Assembly (NCBI GenBank): GCA_051418075.1
Contig: JBPRGG010000172.1
Span: 62,001-126,000, forward strand
Direction of reading: 5' to 3'
DNA from: JBPRGG01 sp051418075
GTDB taxonomy: Bacteria > Bacteroidota > Bacteroidia > Cytophagales > Cyclobacteriaceae
Length of the DNA: 64,000 bases
Shown: positions 9,401 to 15,499 of the stretch, one piece after another
Layout of the letters: each line of letters opens with the position of its first letter
Position numbering within the stretch: the first letter of the stretch is position 1
Translations under genes and position numbers: made by a program
Notes under the pieces: generated by a model
Databases searched by the model: none
Seen by the model: the letters and a program-made list of their open reading frames with translations, nothing else
Told to the model about the DNA's origin: nothing

Positions 9401-9787
9401 GATGAACTCGATCTTCGTTATTACAATTCCATGACTACCTGGATACAGATTGATCCATTGCTGGAAATCTTTGGGTTGAACAGACAGATGCTGAAGGAAG
9501 ATCCGGAAATCATTGCCAAAGCTGTAAGGAATATGGCGGCCCGAATGCCCACCTATGTCACCATCAAGGATGTGAAATACCGCTGGGGCCATGGTCAGGA
9601 GGACATTTATCCGGTGGCACAGATTGAAAAACTGTGGAGTGATATGACCGCCTTGCCGGATATTAAATGTGGTTACCTGGTGGTACCAAGGCTGCGGGGT
9701 CAACAAATGAAAGACCCTGATCAGCTGGATGAATGGGCCAATGATGGCAGTAAGGAATTTGTGAAAGGTTTGGGTTTGTGGGGATAA
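6455..9787 (+). CDS. Predicted GHMP sugar kinase-UDPGP-type pyrophosphorylase fusion
   Basis: The 1110-aa cytoplasmic protein appears to join two sugar-activating domains. Residues ~1-140 are helical. Residues ~175-590 resemble the fucokinase branch of GHMP kinases: 'VRMDLSHSGWSDIFF' (181-195; compare the AGGWTDTPP motif), 'GARVVNVSINLGVYG', 'DIPKGSRFAVSTNLLGS' (311-327; compare P-x-GSGLGTSS), 'GGSGGGWQDSGGVWPGIK' (365-382; nearly the fucokinase GGGWQDQVGG motif) and 'GGMSGGGMGLFVNP' (528-541). Residues ~735-1110 resemble UDP-glucose/UDP-sugar pyrophosphorylases: 'SLAAGVGSRW' (740-749) with a downstream lysine in 'GVIKAINPF', 'MLHNIDTLGADL' (921-932) and 'GGLARVNGKVRLLEGLAQP' (961-979). The domain order is the reverse of Bacteroides FKP. 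Several kinase motifs are degenerate, so kinase activity is unproven. I infer that it converts a free sugar to a UDP-sugar. Confidence 0.65.
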   Translation: MNILLEAITSSDPEIRNTSFFELASRRSYKELLADIEGLDQFRQQTPNLYDKVRASLFIYAAYRFFLVQSDKIPSEGTIPFKGFENLLERRFEKAIEAFKGANPIQQDNGTIFSALAESYHHLTFQYLIDQVKKSVRSSRGNQWMFRVGHQDEHAIRIHPTLMNKQPDSLFYPLLEEKTSVRMDLSHSGWSDIFFLGMDYPEGARVVNVSINLGVYGRDKEIVPPIATYFRVIPEPVIRLTSIDLDTTKDITDLSDLFNFGNDYLSLLKAGVIASGLIPPSFEGTNQSLQKILSRIAAPGMGFELVTKVNDIPKGSRFAVSTNLLGSMITLMMRASCQTERLEGGLMENERRLVASRAILGEWLGGSGGGWQDSGGVWPGIKIIKGALAGENDPEYGVSRGCLLPNHQVLAQEELAPDIYQQLTKSLVLFHGGMAQNVGPILEMVTEKYLLRSGREWEARLAAREIFDNIIQSLKDGDIRKLAANTSRNWEYPIKTIIPWVSNYFTESIIEQAKKEMGADYYGFLMLGGMSGGGMGLFVNPDKYNEAKDKMLKILTQTKQSLADSLPFAIDPVVYNFSINDRGTEAFLHQGNNALLPSRYYALQLPDLVKKDPEYISYIRKAEIDYFTQLSDKNNQAYPLLRTVVSNLFRVSDPSTHKDWQKENQKAESIKKENGFDQIQHENIREDLLSGRIGLSRNRLPAETFIEDVQDQDVTILNDIGNLEQLGQKALKEGKVGVYSLAAGVGSRWTRGAGVIKAINPFVEIEGKHRDFLEIHLAKTKKTAAQFQTKLPHIVATSYLTHAPIQNHLEAHQFHGYDGPVYFSPGRSLGQRFIPMVRDLMFLWEEMPQETLDEQKQKVRDSVRKALLDWARSKGEAADYSDNIALQRFSPLGHWYEVSNLFRNGTLARVLEQHPDLQTLMLHNIDTLGADLSASALGYHLDAGNVLTFEVVPRRIEDRGGGLARVNGKVRLLEGLAQPREEDELDLRYYNSMTTWIQIDPLLEIFGLNRQMLKEDPEIIAKAVRNMAARMPTYVTIKDVKYRWGHGQEDIYPVAQIEKLWSDMTALPDIKCGYLVVPRLRGQQMKDPDQLDEWANDGSKEFVKGLGLWG

Positions 9788-9973
9788 TTGTACAGATAGA
9801 AAAAAGAACTCTGATAGCCGAACAGGAACTATTCTATTACTGCCCCAGGTAGTTATACTATGACTCTGAGTCATTGGTTGACTATGTGATGGTTTTATCT
9901 GAAAATCCCGGATTCAATAGGAAATATGGGGGGAATTCACTAATTTTTAGTAATAAATGTAAAGCTGAAAATT

Positions 9974-10303
9974 ATGATAAAAGTTGAAGTTGAACCCGGA
10001 AACTGTGGTCACGCAACCATGGTAAAAGTTTTCCCCAAGGACAACATGAAGGTAGAGGTGTTGTTGGAGTCTGAATGCCAGTATATCGATAGTATGGCAG
10101 AGGAATTAAAAGAAGTGGATGCCTATAACGAATGTTTTCATAACAATGACCACTCAAAAGTACTGGCAGTAGCCCGAAAGCACTGTAAACATGCCGGTTG
10201 TCCTGTACCCATGGCCATTATAAAAGGAATAGAGGTAGCTATGGGAGTCAATCCGGCCCGGGATGTCAAAGTGCACATAGAAGATGATCAAAAAACTTGT
10301 TGA
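9974..10303 (+). CDS. Small cysteine-containing protein, DUF6951-like
   Basis: The 109-aa protein has no signal peptide and six cysteines (C11, C35, C54, C71, C76, C109). The pattern 'PGNCGHATMVKV', 'ESECQYIDSMAEEL', 'HAGCPVPMAIIKGIEVAMG' matches my recollection of a short family (DUF6951) common in anaerobic Firmicutes and archaea. There is no proven function; the conserved Cys/His positions suggest metal or redox chemistry (inference). The ATG at 9974 is the only sensible start. A perfect 32-bp palindrome follows 11 bp after the stop. Its relation to the downstream propeller gene is unclear. Confidence 0.6.
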   Translation: MIKVEVEPGNCGHATMVKVFPKDNMKVEVLLESECQYIDSMAEELKEVDAYNECFHNNDHSKVLAVARKHCKHAGCPVPMAIIKGIEVAMGVNPARDVKVHIEDDQKTC

Positions 10304-10313
10304 TCCCTATGAA

Positions 10314-10345
10314 TTTTCGCAATATTATTAATAATATTGCGAAAA
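10314..10345. promoter_or_regulatory. Perfect 32-bp palindrome
   Basis: The two 16-bp arms (TTTTCGCAATATTATT and its exact reverse complement) abut with no spacer. The palindrome lies between the cysteine-protein gene and the propeller gene, ending 10 bp before the latter's ATG. Neither strand has a U-run directly after the GC-containing stem base, so it is not a classical terminator. An operator or an RNA hairpin occluding the start of the downstream gene is more likely. Confidence 0.6.
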
Positions 10346-10355
10346 AAGGATACAT

Positions 10356-11792
10356 ATGAATCTTCTGAATAAAATGACCTGCCTGCTTGGCTTACTTCTT
10401 TGCTCTTCTCAGCTCTTTAGTCAAAAATTTGACCTTGAAGCAGTAACAGAAATAGATCTTGGTAAAAATATTGGCCAACTAAGGGCTGTACCAGTTAATC
10501 TTGGTGAAGGTCAACCCAAAGCCATCTGTGCCATGTACTCCGAAGATGCGGAAATCGATCCTTTCATTGCTATGTTTTTCTTTCCTCAGCACACTTTAAA
10601 ATTAGTTTTGTTTACAGAGCAGGGAGAGGTGATCTGGCACCGTGATTTAGGGCCAGGTGTAGTTCCGGGTGTCTGGTTCAGTCCTGTTTATGCCATGGAC
10701 CTGGATCAGAACGGTCAGGATGAAATTTACATTATTAACAATGAGGACCCGGCCCACCCGCTAAATTATACCACATATGTGCTAGAGCAAATAGACAGTA
10801 AAACCGGTGAAGCTTTACAGCAACTACCCTGGCCAAAGCCGCCAACCCACCAGCGAATGTCTCACCTGTACCGGCATTTTATATTGGGAGGGAATGTTCA
10901 GGGCCAACCGGTGCTGATCACTGCCCAGGGAACTTACGGCCCTATGGCCATTCAGGCCTGGAATCAGGATTTCAGCAAACGCTGGGAGCTGGAAATCCCG
11001 GCAGATTCACCAGGAGCCTCAGGTAGCCATGTGAATCCTGTGGTAGATATTAATCAGGATGGTACTGATGATTTGCTTTGGGGAGAAAGATGTATTGAAC
11101 TGGACCAGGGTAAGGAGCTGTTTTGTGCCGATCAAGAAAATTGGGATGGCCATTCAGATATAGTGCAGCCGGTGCTGGACCGGAATACCAATCAATGGAT
11201 GATCCACACCTGCCGGGAGGAATTTACTCAGCAACCACCCAGAATTGTCATGTTTGACCAGCAGGGGAACATCAAATGGTCTGCCCTGGATCAGGGACAT
11301 ATCGATACCGGCTGGGCTGCCCGGATCGGAGACAATGGGGCACCTGTAGTACTGGGTGTTCGGGTAGGAAAGAAAATCCGAACCGCAGAAGGAGAAACCC
11401 GCACCAATGTAGAAGAATTTACCTATGATGCCGTAAGTGGAAAACCGGTTCAGTTAGGTTTTGATGTGTATACTTCTATTCCGGTGGATATCAATGGAGA
11501 TGGTATTCATGAGTTAGTTAAAGGCTATTTTGAGGGAAATGGTGATGTTTTGGATAGAAAGGGTAATAATATTGGAAATATCGGCGGTTTAGCTGCCATG
11601 GCCTCCAAATTTACCTCCAGGCCGGGCGAGCAGATTTTGAGTTATAGTAAGGGTGGTAAAATAAAGATCTGGGCGGATAAAAATGCCATCGATTCGCCTG
11701 CCGGGAAAGCCCGATATCAGCATCCTTTTTATGAAGTGAACCAAAGGCTGACCGGTTGTGGTTATAATTTATTTAATTTAGGAGGTATTTGA
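10356..11792 (+). CDS. Secreted FG-GAP/VCBS-like beta-propeller protein, rhamnogalacturonan-lyase-like
   Basis: The 478-aa protein has a clear signal peptide (residues 1-22, ending 'SQLFSQ'). Calcium-binding-type acidic loops recur through the chain ('DLDQNGQDEI', 'DINQDGTDDL', 'DINGDGIHEL'), as in FG-GAP/VCBS propellers. The layout also recalls the propeller of PL11 rhamnogalacturonan lyases: 'GNIKWSALDQGHIDTGWAARIG' in the middle and a tail 'ARYQHPFYEVNQRLTGCGYN' like the closing YR...GYN motif. I cannot confirm the PL11 catalytic site, so lyase activity is only a possibility. It is probably exported to the periplasm or surface. The nearest neighbours do not form a pectin locus, which argues for caution. 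The start is set by the signal peptide. Confidence 0.55.
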   Translation: MNLLNKMTCLLGLLLCSSQLFSQKFDLEAVTEIDLGKNIGQLRAVPVNLGEGQPKAICAMYSEDAEIDPFIAMFFFPQHTLKLVLFTEQGEVIWHRDLGPGVVPGVWFSPVYAMDLDQNGQDEIYIINNEDPAHPLNYTTYVLEQIDSKTGEALQQLPWPKPPTHQRMSHLYRHFILGGNVQGQPVLITAQGTYGPMAIQAWNQDFSKRWELEIPADSPGASGSHVNPVVDINQDGTDDLLWGERCIELDQGKELFCADQENWDGHSDIVQPVLDRNTNQWMIHTCREEFTQQPPRIVMFDQQGNIKWSALDQGHIDTGWAARIGDNGAPVVLGVRVGKKIRTAEGETRTNVEEFTYDAVSGKPVQLGFDVYTSIPVDINGDGIHELVKGYFEGNGDVLDRKGNNIGNIGGLAAMASKFTSRPGEQILSYSKGGKIKIWADKNAIDSPAGKARYQHPFYEVNQRLTGCGYNLFNLGGI

Positions 11793-11804
11793 CCACTAAG
11801 CTAC

Positions 11805-11844
11805 CACAGGGTTTTTCACTCAATTAGTGTATAATAACCCTGTG
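11805..11844. terminator. Stem-loop after the propeller gene
   Basis: A perfect 9-bp inverted repeat (CACAGGGTT/AACCCTGTG) encloses a 22-nt loop, starting 12 bp after the stop codon at 11792. A smaller CACT/AGTG pair lies inside the loop. There is no U-tract, so it may be a weak or factor-assisted terminator or an mRNA 3'-end stabiliser. Confidence 0.45.
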
Positions 11845-12020
11845 AAATCATTCATTCAGACATTCTGTTGCTCAGGTCAATTTTGGATCGTCATGACCCC
11901 AATTTCCCCTTTGTACTTGACGATCTTTAATTTAATTTGTTCAAAACCAATTTGGATTTCCCGTATTTTACAATTTTTGGAAAAAATTAATGTAAATTAG
12001 GTATTGTAACCACCCAAACT

Positions 12021-12725
12021 ATGAAATCTGCTATTGCGATACTGCTACTGCTCCACCTAACCTTCCAAAGTGCTCATAGTCAGCTTTATATAGGCGCTTC
12101 CTATGATCTGGGAAATCAGCTACAATTTAGTCCCGAAAACAAAGATCTATTGAGAAGCCCTATGGCATCTTCCGGCAGTTTAACCTTCTTTGTACAGGAA
12201 GACGTTGTTGAACACTGGTACCTGCAGTATGGTTTGACTGCCGGTGTTATTGGTACCATATTCAAGCATAATTTGGATACAGATACCCTGTATCAGTCTG
12301 GTTATCCAAATTCTTTTGTTTCTTTAGCAGAATATGGGAACCTATATGCAGAAGGTTATCTTTCAATTGGAAGAAACATCAGACTGGCTAAAGTGCCATT
12401 AGTAATTCATTTGGGCGCAGGGATTTTTTTTGTTGATGATTATTCCAGCAGTTCGTCTTCCTGGGTTTTTTATAATGAAGATCAATACAAACTATTGGAA
12501 TATGACATCGGGAGAATAAGCTCCAAACCACGTGGTTTTGTTGTAATTTCTCTACAGAAAAAGATTAAAGAATGGGCTTTGCTTTCTTTACGGTATAAAC
12601 ATTATTTTCAATCCTCCCTTAGCGGGAATTTTGCCTTTTATCACCTGGTACAAGCTTATCAAGGCACCCTATTCCTTGAAAGCAGATTAATTAGTTTAAC
12701 TTTTGCAGCAAAGATTAAAAAGTAG
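12021..12725 (+). CDS. Exported hypothetical protein, possible outer-membrane beta-barrel
   Basis: The 234-aa protein has a standard signal peptide (residues 1-20, 'LLLLHLTFQSAHSQ'). The rest alternates aromatic and small residues in short strands ('LYIGASYDLGNQLQF', 'HWYLQYGLTAGVIG', 'ALLSLRYKHYF', 'LESRLISLTFAAKIKK'), as expected of small porin-like barrels of Bacteroidota. I recognise no enzymatic motif. It stands alone between the propeller gene and an AraC regulator. The barrel is an inference from strand pattern only. Confidence 0.6.
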   Translation: MKSAIAILLLLHLTFQSAHSQLYIGASYDLGNQLQFSPENKDLLRSPMASSGSLTFFVQEDVVEHWYLQYGLTAGVIGTIFKHNLDTDTLYQSGYPNSFVSLAEYGNLYAEGYLSIGRNIRLAKVPLVIHLGAGIFFVDDYSSSSSSWVFYNEDQYKLLEYDIGRISSKPRGFVVISLQKKIKEWALLSLRYKHYFQSSLSGNFAFYHLVQAYQGTLFLESRLISLTFAAKIKK

Positions 12726-12811
12726 TTTTACCTTTTTATATTTGTAACAGAAATATGCCAATTTCGGCCAGTCAGACCCAGAAGTGCTGAACTGTAATAT
12801 TTATTAAAACC

Positions 12812-13627
12812 ATGGAAGCATTTAATTTAATTGCCCCATCTCTTCAATTACAGCCATTTATCCGGTATTACTGGTTTTATGAAGGCACGGCACAACCTGA
12901 AAATAATGCTACCCGTGTCTTACCTACAGGTTCCATTGAGGTGACTTTTCATCTGGGAAATAGGCTGACCAACCTCAAAGATGGGCAGGTTGAAGACCAG
13001 CCTTTGGTTTTAGTCTGCGGACAACATTCCCGGTATTTTGATGTAATGTCTCAGGGTCTGGTCAGGATGATCTCCATCTACTTTAAACCACATGGAGCCA
13101 GAGTGTTTTTTCAAATGCCCATGCAGGAGGTGGAAAACCAAACTGTGGCCCTCACAGAATTTTGGCTGGCCGAAGTAGTTGAATTACAGGAAAAATTATT
13201 TTACTGCCGAAATGAGGGAGAAGCCATCTGTTTCATTGAATTATACCTGATGAAAAAGCTTCAGGAAAAAAAATATTATGATTTCAAGCGATTGGATCAG
13301 GCAGTTCGGCATATTAACTACAACAAGGGGAAGATTTCTTTAGATGAACTGGCTGAAATCACCTGCTGGAGCAGCAAACAGTTTGAAAGGCAATTCAGTA
13401 GTTTTGTTGGTATGAAGCCCAAAAAATTCCTGCGTATGGTTCGGTTTCAGGCTGCTCTGTACCGGTTCCAGCGCCAAGGTTTTAACAGCCTGACTGAACT
13501 GGCACATCATTGTGGATACTATGATCAATCCCATTTTATCAATGACTTCAAATTGTTAAGCGGTTATACCCCATCTCAGTTTTTTAAAAATCAGGATGTG
13601 TATTCTGATTATTTTACCGAAGCGTGA
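12812..13627 (+). CDS. AraC-family transcriptional regulator (DUF6597-type sensor domain)
   Basis: The 271-aa protein has an N-terminal domain with the DUF6597-like pattern 'PSLQLQPFIRYYWFYEG...RVLPTGSIEVTFHLG' and 'MISIYFKPHGARVFF'. The C-terminal AraC DNA-binding domain carries two helix-turn-helix units: 'ISLDELAEITCWSSKQFERQFSSFVGMKPKKFLRMVRFQ' (about 175-215) and 'SLTELAHHCGYYDQSHFINDFKLLSGYTPSQF' (about 227-258). It lies 16 bp before a methyltransferase gene on the same strand, so the two probably share a transcript. The ligand and target genes are unknown. Confidence 0.9.
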   Translation: MEAFNLIAPSLQLQPFIRYYWFYEGTAQPENNATRVLPTGSIEVTFHLGNRLTNLKDGQVEDQPLVLVCGQHSRYFDVMSQGLVRMISIYFKPHGARVFFQMPMQEVENQTVALTEFWLAEVVELQEKLFYCRNEGEAICFIELYLMKKLQEKKYYDFKRLDQAVRHINYNKGKISLDELAEITCWSSKQFERQFSSFVGMKPKKFLRMVRFQAALYRFQRQGFNSLTELAHHCGYYDQSHFINDFKLLSGYTPSQFFKNQDVYSDYFTEA

Positions 13628-13642
13628 AAACCCAAAGCAATC

Positions 13643-14236
13643 ATGCACAGCATTGGAGAACAATATGATAAAATAGCTGAATGGTGGGATAATTATCATC
13701 AGGATTCTGAATATGGGCTAAGTCAACTCGAAAAGGCTATTTCCTACTGTAAAAGTACCGATTCAGCTTTGGACGTTGGTTGCGGTAGTGGGGGCAGATT
13801 GATCAGAAAGCTGGAACATCATGGATTCAAAGTAACCGGAATGGATACTTCAGAAAAAATGATAGATTTAGCCCGGTCCCATCACCCTTTGGTTGATTTT
13901 TTGGTTGCAGATATTTGTACCTGGAAACCCCACCAAAAATTTGATCTTATTGTGGCCTGGGACAGTATATTTCATTTGCCTTTTTCCATGCAGGTGCCGG
14001 TACTATCGAAATTGTGCGGAATGCTGCAAAAAGATGGCATTTTGGCCTACACCTTTGGAGATGGTTATGGAGAACACCAAAGTGGATGGCATAATCAGCA
14101 ATTCTATTACAGCACAATTGGAATTAACCAGAATTTAAAAGTGATCATGGAAAATAGCTGTGAGTGCCGTCACCTGGAACTTGATCAATTCCCCCAGAAG
14201 CATGTGTTTATTATTGCAAAAAAAATGAAGCGCTAA
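13643..14236 (+). CDS. Class I SAM-dependent methyltransferase
   Basis: The 197-aa protein has the Rossmann-like SAM fold: motif I 'ALDVGCGSGGRLIRKLEHHG', an acidic loop 'VTGMDTSEKMIDLARSHHP', 'VDFLVADICTWKP' and motif IV 'FDLIVAWDSIFHLP'. The size matches small-molecule methyltransferases of the Methyltransf_25/11 type. It follows the AraC regulator by 16 bp, so that regulator may control it. The substrate cannot be inferred. Confidence 0.88.
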   Translation: MHSIGEQYDKIAEWWDNYHQDSEYGLSQLEKAISYCKSTDSALDVGCGSGGRLIRKLEHHGFKVTGMDTSEKMIDLARSHHPLVDFLVADICTWKPHQKFDLIVAWDSIFHLPFSMQVPVLSKLCGMLQKDGILAYTFGDGYGEHQSGWHNQQFYYSTIGINQNLKVIMENSCECRHLELDQFPQKHVFIIAKKMKR

Positions 14237-14398
14237 CGGGTTCAAACAGCTTACTCCAAAGGGACAAATAGAAAAGGGTTTTGCCTTAACTGAAAAGACT
14301 ACCCCTGTAATGGATAATATGTCTGTTTTTTCCAATTTTCTGACCCGGTTCAATGCCTACTTTGTGGCATAATCATGTTTCATTTAAAATTAAAAATT

Positions 14399-14770
14399 AT
14401 GTCAATGATGGTAAAATGGTTTGAGGTCCCGGCAGCTGACTTTGACCGGGCGGTGAATTTCTACAACCAGGTGTTTGATCTGAGTCTTACCCGTTTCGAG
14501 TCTGACCAGGAAAAGATGGCCTGCTTTCCGGATGATGGAAAAACAGTGTCCGGAGCTGTATTCGAGGCTCCCGGTTATCAGCCTTCCTCAGATGGGGTAT
14601 TGCTGCACTTCAATTATGCTGCAGACCTGAACCAGTTCCTGAAAAAGGTGGAAACCGCCGGAGGTAAAATTGACCGGCCCAAGACCAAAATAGAAGCAAA
14701 GGGTAGGGGATACTTTGCCTTGTTTCTGGATTCAGAAGGTAACAGGTTAGGGGTGTATTCGGATCAATAA
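14399..14770 (+). CDS. VOC (glyoxalase/bleomycin resistance) family protein
   Basis: The protein is a single vicinal-oxygen-chelate domain of ~123 aa. It starts with the typical 'MVKWFEVPAADFDRAVNFYNQVF' and ends with 'GYFALFLDSEGNRLGVYS', which carries the family's C-terminal motif. I chose the ATG at 14399; an in-frame ATG at 14375 would add eight residues that do not belong to the fold. Such single-domain VOC proteins are often annotated as glyoxalases, but real substrates are mostly unknown. No operon partner is evident. Confidence 0.82.
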   Translation: MSMMVKWFEVPAADFDRAVNFYNQVFDLSLTRFESDQEKMACFPDDGKTVSGAVFEAPGYQPSSDGVLLHFNYAADLNQFLKKVETAGGKIDRPKTKIEAKGRGYFALFLDSEGNRLGVYSDQ

Positions 14771-14889
14771 TGTAGATAAATTCCATCAGGGCCCATTTAC
14801 GGGTTCCTGGTGGGATCTGTGTGAAATTATATAATGAATGAAATCAAAGGATATTCATTTGAGATCCTGGTTTATCCTAGTTAAAATCC

Positions 14890-15387
14890 TTACGGTGAAA
14901 TTAGTTTCTGGTATACGACTACATCCAGCAAGCGATTAAACTTTTCTCCTACTTTATTAAAATGTGCACATTTTTCATAACTACATGACTCAAATAACCG
15001 GATACTGGCTCGATTTTCTCCAGCTATAACCCCCAATAAAATACTGATTGCATTATTTTTAGCAATCGATTCAACCATTTCCAGTGCTTTTCTTCCGATG
15101 CCCTTTCCTGCAAAAGCAGGTTTTAAATAAATAGTGACCTCAGCGGTTCGGTCGTAGGCTTGCCTCTTCTTATGTTGGGAAATATAACAAAACCCACAGG
15201 TTTCGCCTTCATATTGAATTAGAAATGATTGATATTTGGGATGTCCGATCAAAATAGTTCCCTTTAATTCATCCAGGGAAATAGGTTCAGTATGAAAAGT
15301 AGCGGTCGAATTTAAAATATAATGATCGTATATTTCTTTGACCTTTTCTAAATCGCTTGCTTTTAATTCGATTAGTTCCAGATTCAT
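14890..15387 (-). CDS. GNAT N-acetyltransferase (phosphinothricin acetyltransferase-like)
   Basis: The 165-aa protein has the GNAT fold with a Pat-type layout: 'VKEIYDHYILNSTATFHTEP' near the N-terminus, an acetyl-CoA loop in 'YLKPAFAGKGIGRKALEMVE' (Q/RxxGxG/A-type), and 'NRASIRLFESCSYEKCAHFNKVGEKFNRLLDVVVYQ' at the end. Relatives acetylate phosphinothricin, methionine sulfoximine or similar amino compounds; the substrate here is unknown. It converges with the VOC gene, and an imperfect hairpin lies near 14783-14815 in the 120-bp gap. Confidence 0.85.
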   Translation of the reverse strand: MNLELIELKASDLEKVKEIYDHYILNSTATFHTEPISLDELKGTILIGHPKYQSFLIQYEGETCGFCYISQHKKRQAYDRTAEVTIYLKPAFAGKGIGRKALEMVESIAKNNAISILLGVIAGENRASIRLFESCSYEKCAHFNKVGEKFNRLLDVVVYQKLISP

Positions 15388-15499
15388 AACTGTCTTTCTA
15401 ATAGGCTAGTATGTTTTGTGCAAGTCCCTGTTTATGAACTGGTTACTATGTCTATTTGATGGGATCTGCCTAAATTAATTTTTTACGATTTGCTTTTAA

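Noticed and set aside
9380..9874. 164-codon minus-strand frame
   Set aside because: Antisense to the pyrophosphorylase half of the fusion gene; no supporting motifs.
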